Notes under the pieces: generated by a model
The model's input: the letters and a program-made list of their open reading frames with translations, nothing else
Database searches by the model: none
What the model was told of the DNA's origin: nothing
DNA from: Alcaligenaceae bacterium
GTDB taxonomy: Bacteria; Pseudomonadota; Gammaproteobacteria; Burkholderiales; Burkholderiaceae_B
Assembly: GCA_013416395.1 (NCBI GenBank)
Contig: JACCEP010000004.1
Coordinates: 186,001 to 250,000, forward strand
Direction of reading: 5' to 3'
DNA: 64,000 nucleotides
In this document: positions 1-7,727 of the stretch, piece after piece
How positions within the stretch are numbered: position 1 is the stretch's first letter
Layout: each line of letters begins with the position of its first letter
Program-made: the position numbers and the translations under genes

Positions 1-363
1 ATTATCCGGGCAGCTGTGGATGATCGGCACATGTTGGCCGCCACCGGGGTTAACGTGCCGCTGGTGTCCACGGCGGTCTTTGCCCTGGCCGCAGGGCTGG
101 TTGGCATGGCGGGCGTAATCGGCGGATCGGCGCTTTCTATTGCGCCGGGCGACGACGTGCATTATTTACTGTCATCGCTGGTCGTCGTTATTGTCGGTGG
201 CATGGGCAACCTCAAGGGCGCGGCTGTGGGGGCGTTACTGATAGGGTTGGCGGAACAGATTGGTTTGGCGTACTTGCCAACATACTCCGCCGTTATTTCG
301 TTTGTCATTATGGTTGCCGTGCTGGCGTATCGACCATATGGTTTGTTCGGGCGGCCCGCATGA
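1..363 (+). CDS. livH: Branched-chain amino acid ABC permease, LivH-like (3' part only)
   Basis: This is the last 120 residues of an inner-membrane permease; the reading frame is open to the window edge, so the 5' end lies outside. The visible part begins in the RAAVDD/LAATG segment that LivH proteins carry in a cytoplasmic loop. It has several hydrophobic spans and the conserved GGMGNLKGAAVGALLIG stretch near the C-terminus. The stop overlaps the start of the ATPase gene by four bases (ATGA), which implies translational coupling. With the two ATPases downstream it forms a liv/HAAT-type importer for branched-chain amino acids or similar amides. The substrate cannot be fixed because the binding-protein gene is not in the window. 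Confidence 0.85.
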   Translation: MIRAAVDDRHMLAATGVNVPLVSTAVFALAAGLVGMAGVIGGSALSIAPGDDVHYLLSSLVVVIVGGMGNLKGAAVGALLIGLAEQIGLAYLPTYSAVISFVIMVAVLAYRPYGLFGRPA

Positions 364-1118
364 CGGTAGTACTTCATGTTGAAAATATATGCGCCACGTT
401 CGGCTCGTTGCGGGCCGTGCGCGATGTTACGCTGCAGGCCAGTACGGGTGAACGCCTGATTGTTCTGGGTACAAATGGTGCAGGCAAAAGTACTCTTTTC
501 AACCTAATTGCTGGCGACATTCTGCCGACCAGTGGTCATATACACTGGCGCGGCCAACCTATCCAGGCACTCTCTGCGCATGAGCGTACCCGCATGGGTA
601 TCTCGCGTAGCTATCAGACATCACGCGTGATGCATGGCCTAAGTGTGGCCGACAACATGTATCTCGCCGTGCAGGGTGTGCAGGTAGGCCGTTTTGGCTT
701 GCGTGTGCCGGGGTTTCATCACCCCTGGCGGCAAAAAGGGCGCGATACGTTGGCGCTGGTCAACCTTGCAGGCATGGATGATGAGCTTGCAAGCAATCTC
801 TCTCACGGAGAGCGGCGTCAGCTTGAGATCGCAATGGCACTGGCCAGCGATCCTCATATGCTGCTGCTTGATGAGCCCGCCGCTGGTCTTTCGCCCGGCG
901 AGCGACCTGGTTTGGTGGCCTTGCTGCGTTCATTGCCTCGAGATGTCACCATCATCATGATTGAACATGATATGGACGTTGCGCTACAGGTAGCAGACAG
1001 AGTGATGGTCATGAATGAAGGCGAGGTCGTGTTCCAGGGCACACCTGCCGAAACGGCGGCCAGTTCGCTGGTCAGGTCGTTATATCTGGGTTATACCGGA
1101 GACGCCAATGCTGCTTGA
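360..1118 (+). CDS. livG: Branched-chain amino acid ABC transporter ATPase LivG
   Basis: A cytoplasmic ATPase of 252 residues. Walker A is GTNGAGKST at about residue 38, the signature is LSHGERRQ, and Walker B is MLLLDEPAAGLSP, the LivG-specific extended form, followed by the switch histidine in IEHDMDV. Length and motif order match LivG. The ATG at 360 overlaps the permease stop, and its own 3' end overlaps livF by 11 bases, so the three genes form a tightly coupled operon. The signature has SHGE instead of SGGE, a common variant in this family. Confidence 0.92.
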   Translation: MTVVLHVENICATFGSLRAVRDVTLQASTGERLIVLGTNGAGKSTLFNLIAGDILPTSGHIHWRGQPIQALSAHERTRMGISRSYQTSRVMHGLSVADNMYLAVQGVQVGRFGLRVPGFHHPWRQKGRDTLALVNLAGMDDELASNLSHGERRQLEIAMALASDPHMLLLDEPAAGLSPGERPGLVALLRSLPRDVTIIMIEHDMDVALQVADRVMVMNEGEVVFQGTPAETAASSLVRSLYLGYTGDANAA

Positions 1119-1809
1119 AATCCAGGGCCTTGAAGTGCATTACGGATCAGTGCGAGCATTGCACGGTGCCGATCTGGTGCTAGGCGACAGGCCGCTCGCT
1201 GTTGTAGGGCGTAATGGTATGGGCAAAACCACGTTATGCCACGGCATTATGGGGTTGGCTAAGGTTACTGCCGGCACGATTACCCTGGATGGCATTCCAC
1301 TCCAGGGGCTGCCACCCCACCGCATCGCCGCCCACGGTATCGCCTTGGTGCCACAGGGTCGTCGACTGTTTCAGTCATTGAGTGTTGATGAGCACCTCAA
1401 GCTGGCACAACGTGGCCAGGGTGCATGGACGCGCGAGCGCATTTATGACACTTTTCCCCGTCTGGCTGAGCGGCGGCGCAATATGGGAAACGAACTGTCG
1501 GGCGGAGAGCAGCAAATGGTTGCTATTGCTCGCGCCTTGCTGGCTAATCCTCGCTTAATCATCATGGACGAGCCCACAGAGGGGCTGGCGCCCCTGATGG
1601 TTGAACAGGTCATTAAGGTATTGCAGAGTCTGGTACACGAAGGTAATGCAGTGCTGCTGGTCGAGCAGAATCTGGGCGTGGCGCTTTCCGTTGCAGATGA
1701 GATCGCAGTGATGGTTAATGGCGTTTTTGAGCGTCGCCTCAATGCCAATATATTGCGGGAAGATCCTGATTTACAGCAGCGTTTGCTGGGTGTCGCCACG
1801 CAGGCCTGA
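1108..1809 (+). CDS. livF: Branched-chain amino acid ABC transporter ATPase LivF
   Basis: A 233-residue ATPase that pairs with LivG. The frame is open further upstream to 1015, but the ATG at 1108 (MLLEIQGLEVHYGS) gives the normal LivF N-terminus and the usual short overlap with livG. Motifs: Walker A GRNGMGKTT, signature LSGGEQQMV, Walker B IIMDEPTEGLAP, H-loop replaced by the LivF-typical VEQN. It is the last gene of the operon; a short GC-rich inverted repeat lies just after the stop, and the next gene is convergent. Confidence 0.92.
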   Translation: MLLEIQGLEVHYGSVRALHGADLVLGDRPLAVVGRNGMGKTTLCHGIMGLAKVTAGTITLDGIPLQGLPPHRIAAHGIALVPQGRRLFQSLSVDEHLKLAQRGQGAWTRERIYDTFPRLAERRRNMGNELSGGEQQMVAIARALLANPRLIIMDEPTEGLAPLMVEQVIKVLQSLVHEGNAVLLVEQNLGVALSVADEIAVMVNGVFERRLNANILREDPDLQQRLLGVATQA

Positions 1810-1823
1810 TATTGGAGCAATAA

Positions 1824-1840
1824 GTCGCAGGTTGTGCGAC
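1824..1840. terminator. Possible small hairpin between convergent operons
   Basis: GTCGCA and TGCGAC form a six-base-pair stem around a five-base loop 14 bases after the livF stop. There is no clear T-run, so it may be a weak terminator or only a chance repeat. Confidence 0.25.
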
Positions 1841-1899
1841 CATGCGTCAAATTAGCGCCAAGGTGATTCAGGCGCGCTGAGGACAGCATCCACACATAT

Positions 1900-2748
1900 T
1901 CAATCACGCGCCACAGCCGTCAGCCCCGCAACCAGATGGTCAATAAAGAAGGTGTACAGCACTGCAATCGGCACACTTGCGATCAGCGCGCCTGCCAGCA
2001 GCGGTCCCCAGTGATACACGTCGCCGCGTATAAGTTCTGTAGGCACGGCAATGCTAATGGTCTTGCTGGCAGAGTGCGTAATAAATGCCAGCGCATAAAT
2101 AAACTCGCTGGTTGAGAGCGTAAAGGCAAATACCACTACCGTCATCAGGCCGGGGATCGCCAAAGGCAAAACCACATGAATAAACGCGCCAAATCGGCCA
2201 TGGCCGTCAATCATGGCTTGCTCCTCAATGTCTCGCGGTATGCCTTTGAAAAACCCCATTAATAACCAGGTACAGAACGGCACGGTAAAGGTTGGGTAGG
2301 CGACGACCAGTGCCCATAACGAATTCTGCAGGCCGAGAAACGCGATAACTTTGGAGAAAGGAATAAACAGCAGCGTGGGCGGTACCAGATAACTTAGGAA
2401 AATGCCTATGCCTAGCGTCTCACCCCAGCTACCGGCAATGCGCGCCAGCCCATACGCAGCAGGCACCGACAGAACCAGGGTGATGACGACCACCGCCAGC
2501 CCCACCAACGCGGTATTCACCATCCACTGCACAAATTGAGTCTGTTCAAATAATAGTTTGATGTTGGCCAGCGTTGGCGAGCCGGAGAACCAGAACGGGT
2601 TTGCCTCGGGTGAAAATATGGCGCTCTGCGTTTTGAAGCTGGTGATCAGCATGATGTAAAAAGGCAGGGCCGAAAATATGACGAATAAGGCGGTGGCCAG
2701 ATACAGCCCGACACGGCGGCTGGCCTTTGCAGCAGTCATGGCTGGCAT
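1900..2748 (-). CDS. Sugar-type ABC permease, MalG/UgpE family
   Basis: A 282-residue inner-membrane permease with about six hydrophobic spans. The cytoplasmic EAA loop reads EEQAMIDGHGRFGAFIHVVLP, matching the MalG/UgpE pattern with the final LP. It is the last gene of the minus-strand operon SBP, ATPase, permease 1, permease 2, and its start lies two bases from the stop of permease 1. It probably forms the membrane channel as a heterodimer with that protein. No sugar-metabolism gene adjoins, so the substrate (a sugar, polyol or glycerophosphodiester) remains open. Confidence 0.88.
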   Translation of the reverse strand: MPAMTAAKASRRVGLYLATALFVIFSALPFYIMLITSFKTQSAIFSPEANPFWFSGSPTLANIKLLFEQTQFVQWMVNTALVGLAVVVITLVLSVPAAYGLARIAGSWGETLGIGIFLSYLVPPTLLFIPFSKVIAFLGLQNSLWALVVAYPTFTVPFCTWLLMGFFKGIPRDIEEQAMIDGHGRFGAFIHVVLPLAIPGLMTVVVFAFTLSTSEFIYALAFITHSASKTISIAVPTELIRGDVYHWGPLLAGALIASVPIAVLYTFFIDHLVAGLTAVARD

Positions 2749-2750
2749 GG

Positions 2751-3671
2751 TCAGATCTCCCGCCGACGGATAACCGTCAAAATAAGCACAGAGACGGCAG
2801 CCAGCACCGGCAGCAGGAACACAGCAGTGGCAGCGCCCATGCCCAGCGAGCCACCCTGCACACCTGTGAAAAACGCCAATGAGGGCAAGACCTGTGTTGC
2901 ATTGGCAGGCCCGCCGCGGGTCAGAATAAACACCGTCACGATGTCCGAAAACACAAAGACGAACGTAAACAGAACCGTCACACCAAACACCGGTATCAGC
3001 ATGGGCAGCGTCACATGGAACATACGCCTGAAATACCCAGCACCGTCAATTTCTGATTGCTCCAGAATATCGCGTGGAACGCCGTTCAGACCTGCCAAAA
3101 TAATGACCGTGCCCAGCGGTAGCAGGCGCCAGACATTAACCATAATGATGGAGAACAGAGCCAGGCCGCTACGGCCCAGCCAGAAGGCGTTGTCATAGTC
3201 TCCAAAAAGCGCGCCGGGGTGCCCCAGCAGACCCATGCCGCGCAGCACCCAGTCAATTGGGCTAAACGTGGAGTCCAGCATCCAGAGCCAGGCGATGGCA
3301 CTCAGCGATGCGGGTGCGGTCCAGGGCAGCAGAATCAAAAAACGTATTAGCCACTTGCCACGCGTGGGGCGCGCCAGCAGCTCAGCCTGTATGGTGCCCA
3401 GCACCAGCACGCCAATCAGCGTGGCGGTTGTGATCAAAAACGTATTGCTGACGGCCTGCATGAAGTCTTGCGTCTGCAGCAATGTGGTGAAGTTTTGCAG
3501 GCCGACAAAGCGCATGACCGGGCTGCCGGTGGTGACATCGTTGAGGCTGTAAATAATGGCGAGCACAATAGGAATGCCCAACAGCAGCACTATGTACAGA
3601 ATTGCAGGCAGTACCATGGCCATAGCCAGCAGCGTGTCGCGCTGGTTCAGGCTGAGTGTTCGGTGCGCCAT
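2751..3671 (-). CDS. Sugar-type ABC permease, MalF/UgpA family
   Basis: A 306-residue permease of the carbohydrate-uptake type. A hydrophobic first span follows residues DTLLAMAMVLPAILY, and the EAA loop reads LEQSEIDGAGYFRRMFHVTLP. It starts three bases after the ATPase stop on the minus strand, so the operon is compact. It forms the pore with the MalG-like protein. It lacks the long periplasmic P2 insertion of enterobacterial MalF and is closer in size to UgpA or generic CUT1 permeases. Confidence 0.88.
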   Translation of the reverse strand: MAHRTLSLNQRDTLLAMAMVLPAILYIVLLLGIPIVLAIIYSLNDVTTGSPVMRFVGLQNFTTLLQTQDFMQAVSNTFLITTATLIGVLVLGTIQAELLARPTRGKWLIRFLILLPWTAPASLSAIAWLWMLDSTFSPIDWVLRGMGLLGHPGALFGDYDNAFWLGRSGLALFSIIMVNVWRLLPLGTVIILAGLNGVPRDILEQSEIDGAGYFRRMFHVTLPMLIPVFGVTVLFTFVFVFSDIVTVFILTRGGPANATQVLPSLAFFTGVQGGSLGMGAATAVFLLPVLAAVSVLILTVIRRREI

Positions 3672-3674
3672 GGC

Positions 3675-4778
3675 TTATACCTCTGCGCGCGGAACACTGC
3701 GCATGTCAGCAGGCACCTCTTTGCCCGTGTTGGACTGCACTGGATGAGGCATGGGGGTGTCTGAGGCGATGCGCTGGCCTGTTTGTGCGTCAAAGCGGCG
3801 TATCAGCTGATCGGGCACATAGAATGTGCGGGTCTGCCCGGCAGCAAGTTGCTTTACCAGGCGCTCAGGCATTCTCAGAATGATATCGGTACGTGTGGGG
3901 ATGGCGGCGCAATAGATGAGTGCATCGGCACCCAGGTATTCAATCTGCTGGATTTCTACAGGCAGCGGGTAGTGTTGCTCAGGTAGGCCGCCCTCGGGCA
4001 GCCATGCGTCTTCGGCATGAAAGCCCAGTAAGCAGTTGCTGTCAGGAATTAGGTTCATGGGCGGCGAACCCATGAACTGCGCTACAAAAGTATTGGCCGG
4101 TTCGTGATAGATTTCGTGCGGCGTTCCGAGTTGCTCGATCTTGCCATGGTTCATGACGGCGACGCGATGGCCCAGGCCCATGGCTTCGACCTGATCATGG
4201 GTTACGTACAGGGTTGTGACGCCGGTTTGGTCATGCAGTCGCTTAAACTCGCGGCGGGCTGAATGACGCAGTTTGGCATCAAGGTTAGACAGGGGTTCGT
4301 CCATCAGGAATAAGCTGGGTGTGCGTACCAGCGCTCGGGCCAGAGCCACGCGTTGCCGCTCGCCACCTGATAGCTCTCGTGGTTTGCGCTTAAGTAGCCG
4401 TTCGATGCCGAACAGTTGCGCCGCCCACATAACCTTTTCCTGAATTTGTGTGGCCGACAGATGTACGGTCTCCAGAGGAAAGGAAATATTCTTTGCCACG
4501 GTTTTGTGAGGGTAAAGCGCGTAGCTCTGGAAAACCATGGCAATATTGCGCTGTCGTGGCGGTTGTTCATTGGCCAGCTTGCCATCGATGTGGATGGTGC
4601 CACTGCTGGGGCGCTCCAGCCCGGCGATGGTGCGCATCAGCGTGGTCTTGCCCGAACCCGAGGCGCCCAGCAGCACCAGGAATTCACCATCAGGCATGTC
4701 CAGACTGACGTCATCAACTGCTTTTACCCTGCCACGATCATACGTGGTGCTCAGGTGTTCAATGCTGAGGCTGGCCAT
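3675..4778 (-). CDS. Sugar-type ABC ATPase, MalK/UgpC family
   Basis: A 367-residue ATPase. The nucleotide-binding domain carries Walker A GASGSGKTT, signature LSGGERQRVALARAL, Walker B LFLMDEPLSNLDAKLR and H-loop YVTHDQVEAMGL, all characteristic of MalK-like subunits. A C-terminal TOBE/OB regulatory domain follows (about residues 240-345), and the tail past residue 345 is proline-rich and not conserved. The ATG is preceded by GGAAACC as a modest Shine-Dalgarno. It energises the two permeases encoded downstream. Confidence 0.9.
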   Translation of the reverse strand: MASLSIEHLSTTYDRGRVKAVDDVSLDMPDGEFLVLLGASGSGKTTLMRTIAGLERPSSGTIHIDGKLANEQPPRQRNIAMVFQSYALYPHKTVAKNISFPLETVHLSATQIQEKVMWAAQLFGIERLLKRKPRELSGGERQRVALARALVRTPSLFLMDEPLSNLDAKLRHSARREFKRLHDQTGVTTLYVTHDQVEAMGLGHRVAVMNHGKIEQLGTPHEIYHEPANTFVAQFMGSPPMNLIPDSNCLLGFHAEDAWLPEGGLPEQHYPLPVEIQQIEYLGADALIYCAAIPTRTDIILRMPERLVKQLAAGQTRTFYVPDQLIRRFDAQTGQRIASDTPMPHPVQSNTGKEVPADMRSVPRAEV

Positions 4779-4790
4779 GGTGGTTTCCGT

Positions 4791-6281
4791 TTATGTCGAC
4801 ACTTTGCCGCCAATCAGACCACGGCTTCGCCATTGGCCGTAGATGAGCTCTATCTGACGCACAGCCTGGTCCACGGCTTGTTCCGCAGTCAGGTCTCCGC
4901 GTGCGGCTTTGGCCATCATATTGGGCAGAATAAACGTGTTGAACACTTCGCCCACGGCCGGGTTGGAATACCCTGGATGCCCGAGATTGGTCGTCCATTT
5001 TGTTGCCGTCGTCAGACTGGCCAGTTTGCCATCGGCCTCTCCGTCAAGGCGGAATGGGTCGTGTGCAAACCAGGCATCGTTTAGATTTTTCAGCGTGCCC
5101 GCGCCGTCGACCGCCTTGTAGCCCCGATCTCCTTTAGGTATTGGCGTACCAAAGTAACTTGGTGAGTTGTACAGCTTGCTTTGGTACATGGCCTGGTCGT
5201 AATTTTCGGCCAGATGCAAAATAAACCGTTTAGCCAGGTCTTCGCGTGCTTTCGCAAATTTCGGGATGATGTAGTTGTAGAGCACGTGGACGTTGGCCCA
5301 GCGATCGCCGTGCGGCCCTGCCAGCGGGCCTGTGAAATACACGTCTTTGGCGATGTCTGGTTTGCTCTGCTGAGCTGAGCGGTAAGCCGAAATCGAGTTC
5401 ACGATATACGATGCCTTGCCAGCGATCAGGTCCTGGTTGTTGGAGGCGGCATTCCAGGCAAACACGGCGGGTGTCATGGCGCGGTGGTACAGATCACTCA
5501 TGTACTTGACCGATTCGATGGCCAATTTTCGGTTGTTGCCTTGCCCCAGAATGACGTTGTCGTTCTCGTCCTGAACCGATGCCCCCCACGACCACAAGAT
5601 GGACCGGGCCACCATGTTTGAGTCCAGTTCCTGCGACATGCCAATGCCGACCTGTACTCCTTGCTCTTTATGGATTTTTTCACCAATGTCGAGCAGTTGC
5701 TGGTAGGTGTCTGGGCCGTTTTCCATACCCGCTTTTTGCCACAACGAGCGACGATAATCGCCGCAGTCTATGGTCCAGCCGTGGCAAAACGCATACCATG
5801 ACTTCACGATGGGGTTGTAGGAAACTCGCCGTATAACGCCGAAAATCTCGCCAAACTGTTTGGCGGCCTGTTCGTTGACATCGGCCATGTCCAGCACGTT
5901 GGGGGTGAACTGTGCTGCCTCGGGGCCAAGTTCAATAATGTCGTGCCCTGAATTGGCGGACATCTCTGAGGTGGTTGTCGTAACGAGATCACCGATGTTG
6001 ATGTGATCAACAATAACCTGGACGCCATTGGCTTCGCCCCATGCTTTGGCAAAACCGTCAAACCAGGTGTCATAGGTAGGAACGAAGTGGCTCCACTGCA
6101 AGATCTTCAATGTTTTATCGGCCGCGTATGCGTTGCGCAGATGAAACCACGGAGCGCCGATGGCGGCCAGGCCGGCCAGCCCCCCTGCCTGAAGTACACG
6201 GCGTCGGGAAGTTGAATGAAGTGTGGTGGAACGAGAAAGTGTGGGACGGCCCGTTTGTGGGTCAAACAGCTGATGCGACAT
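4791..6281 (-). CDS. Extracellular sugar-binding protein of ABC importer, Tat-exported
   Basis: A family 1 solute-binding protein of 496 residues. The frame is open up to 6401, but the ATG at 6281 is preceded by a strong AGGAGG Shine-Dalgarno and gives MSHQLFDPQTG. The signal peptide carries a twin-arginine motif (SRRRVLQ) before a hydrophobic stretch and an AYAAD cleavage region. Tat export of ABC binding proteins is less usual than Sec and suggests folding before export. The mature part starts with ILQWSHFVPTYDTWF, typical of CUT1 receptors. It is the first gene of the operon, and its upstream region (6282-6572) is shared with the divergent Bug gene. Confidence 0.87.
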   Translation of the reverse strand: MSHQLFDPQTGRPTLSRSTTLHSTSRRRVLQAGGLAGLAAIGAPWFHLRNAYAADKTLKILQWSHFVPTYDTWFDGFAKAWGEANGVQVIVDHINIGDLVTTTTSEMSANSGHDIIELGPEAAQFTPNVLDMADVNEQAAKQFGEIFGVIRRVSYNPIVKSWYAFCHGWTIDCGDYRRSLWQKAGMENGPDTYQQLLDIGEKIHKEQGVQVGIGMSQELDSNMVARSILWSWGASVQDENDNVILGQGNNRKLAIESVKYMSDLYHRAMTPAVFAWNAASNNQDLIAGKASYIVNSISAYRSAQQSKPDIAKDVYFTGPLAGPHGDRWANVHVLYNYIIPKFAKAREDLAKRFILHLAENYDQAMYQSKLYNSPSYFGTPIPKGDRGYKAVDGAGTLKNLNDAWFAHDPFRLDGEADGKLASLTTATKWTTNLGHPGYSNPAVGEVFNTFILPNMMAKAARGDLTAEQAVDQAVRQIELIYGQWRSRGLIGGKVST

Positions 6282-6572
6282 GACCTGCCTCCTGTGTGGA
6301 TAGGAGGGGGCGGTCGTCAGGATTGCAATGTATCGGCGGCACACCCCCTTTATGGGAATGCAGCTGCGTAGCGGTCGCGGCCAACCTGGCACGTCACGCA
6401 AAGTAGTGGTTCAAGTGTATCAGCGTGTGATGGTTTCGGAAACACTTATTGTCATCGTTTTCGGGATTTGGTTTGTGTGCTGACAGGGGGCTGAATGTTG
6501 CCCGACGATCTACATCCACATGATTGTTTGAGTATGATCTTCAGTTCCAACTAAAACACACTGGAGACATTC

Positions 6573-7550
6573 ATGTTAAAGACAACCCTACTTGCGTCCG
6601 CGTTACTGGCTGCTTATCTTTCGCCAGTGGTAGCAAGCGCCGCAGATACCTCAACGAGCTTTCCTTCGGAATCGATCAGGTTCATCGTTCCTTATGCGCC
6701 GGGTGGCACAACGGACCTGGTGGCTCGTACTGTTGGCAAGAAAGTATCTGAAGAGCTGGGTCAGTCGGTAATTGTTGAGAACAAGCCAGGGGCGGGTGGC
6801 AATATCGGCATGGCACAAGTGGCGCAGGCGAAGCCGGATGGGTACACCGTTGGTATGGGTGCTATCTCGACGAACGCCGTGAACCCGCATCTCTATAAAG
6901 AGATGAAGTTTGATCCGACCAAAGACTTTACACCTATCGTCATGCTCGGCAAGTCGACGATTGTGCTGGAGGTAAACCCTTCGGTGCCCGTCAATAACCT
7001 GCAAGAGTTTGTCGATTACGCCAAGCAGAACCCTGGGTTGATCTATGGCGCTGCGGGCACGGGTACATCGATGCATTTGGCTGGTGTACTGTTCGGGCAA
7101 ATGACTGATACGAAACTGGAGCATGTGGCCTATAAAGGCAGTGCGCCGGCATTGACAGACATGTTGGGTGGGCAGATCCAGGTAATGTTCGACAATCTTC
7201 CTGCGTCGTTGCCACATATCAAAGCTGGCAAGCTCAAGGCACTTGCAGTGGCAGGGTCCAAGCGTAATCCTCAACTTCCCGAGGTGCCAACGATAGCGGA
7301 AGCTGGCGTAGCAGGGTATGCGGTTGATCCGTGGTTTGCCTTGTACGGGCCGGCGGGTATGTCCCCCGAAGTTGTTGCCAAACTGAACCAGGCTTTCGGA
7401 AACGCGCTTGAGTCTGACGAGGTGAAAACGGTGCTGGAGAATGCGGGCTTCAGCCCCGAGCGGTCCACTTCAGAAGCTTTAGCGAAACTGTCTGACTCAG
7501 AATATAAGCGCTGGGGTGAAATCGTTGAGGCGGCGAAGCTAAAAATGTAA
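6573..7550 (+). CDS. Bug/TctC-family periplasmic solute receptor (orphan)
   Basis: A 325-residue receptor of the tripartite tricarboxylate transporter (TTT) class. It has a Sec signal peptide ending ASAAD, then the family signatures PYAPGGTTDLVAR, VENKPGAGGNIG and a DGYT turn. A GGAGA Shine-Dalgarno precedes the ATG. No TctA or TctB gene is nearby, so it must share a permease elsewhere or act as a sensor, as described for some Bordetella Bug proteins. It is divergent from the sugar ABC operon and followed by a strong terminator at 7652. Confidence 0.88.
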   Translation: MLKTTLLASALLAAYLSPVVASAADTSTSFPSESIRFIVPYAPGGTTDLVARTVGKKVSEELGQSVIVENKPGAGGNIGMAQVAQAKPDGYTVGMGAISTNAVNPHLYKEMKFDPTKDFTPIVMLGKSTIVLEVNPSVPVNNLQEFVDYAKQNPGLIYGAAGTGTSMHLAGVLFGQMTDTKLEHVAYKGSAPALTDMLGGQIQVMFDNLPASLPHIKAGKLKALAVAGSKRNPQLPEVPTIAEAGVAGYAVDPWFALYGPAGMSPEVVAKLNQAFGNALESDEVKTVLENAGFSPERSTSEALAKLSDSEYKRWGEIVEAAKLKM

Positions 7551-7651
7551 TGCAGTTGGGCACGGGGCCGCAAGGCTATGTTACGCGTGAATTTTGATAT
7601 ATTTGTTTGAGCGGTCACACGGCCAACTTGCGTTGACCACATGACGTGGCG

Positions 7652-7674
7652 GGGCCAGCTATGCTGGCCCTTTT
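7652..7674 (+). terminator. Rho-independent terminator after Bug gene
   Basis: A perfect eight-base-pair stem, GGGCCAGC/GCTGGCCC, with a three-base loop is followed by TTTT. It lies 100 bases after the Bug stop and before the convergent DASS gene. Confidence 0.75.
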
Positions 7675-7727
7675 CGTGCATTAAAAGCTTTGGCCTAATT
7701 GCGGACGTGCATTACGCACGCTCTTAA

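Noticed and set aside
1443-1907. Minus-strand frame of 154 codons over the livF end
   Set aside because: Low-complexity Ser/Arg/Thr composition and complete overlap with livF.
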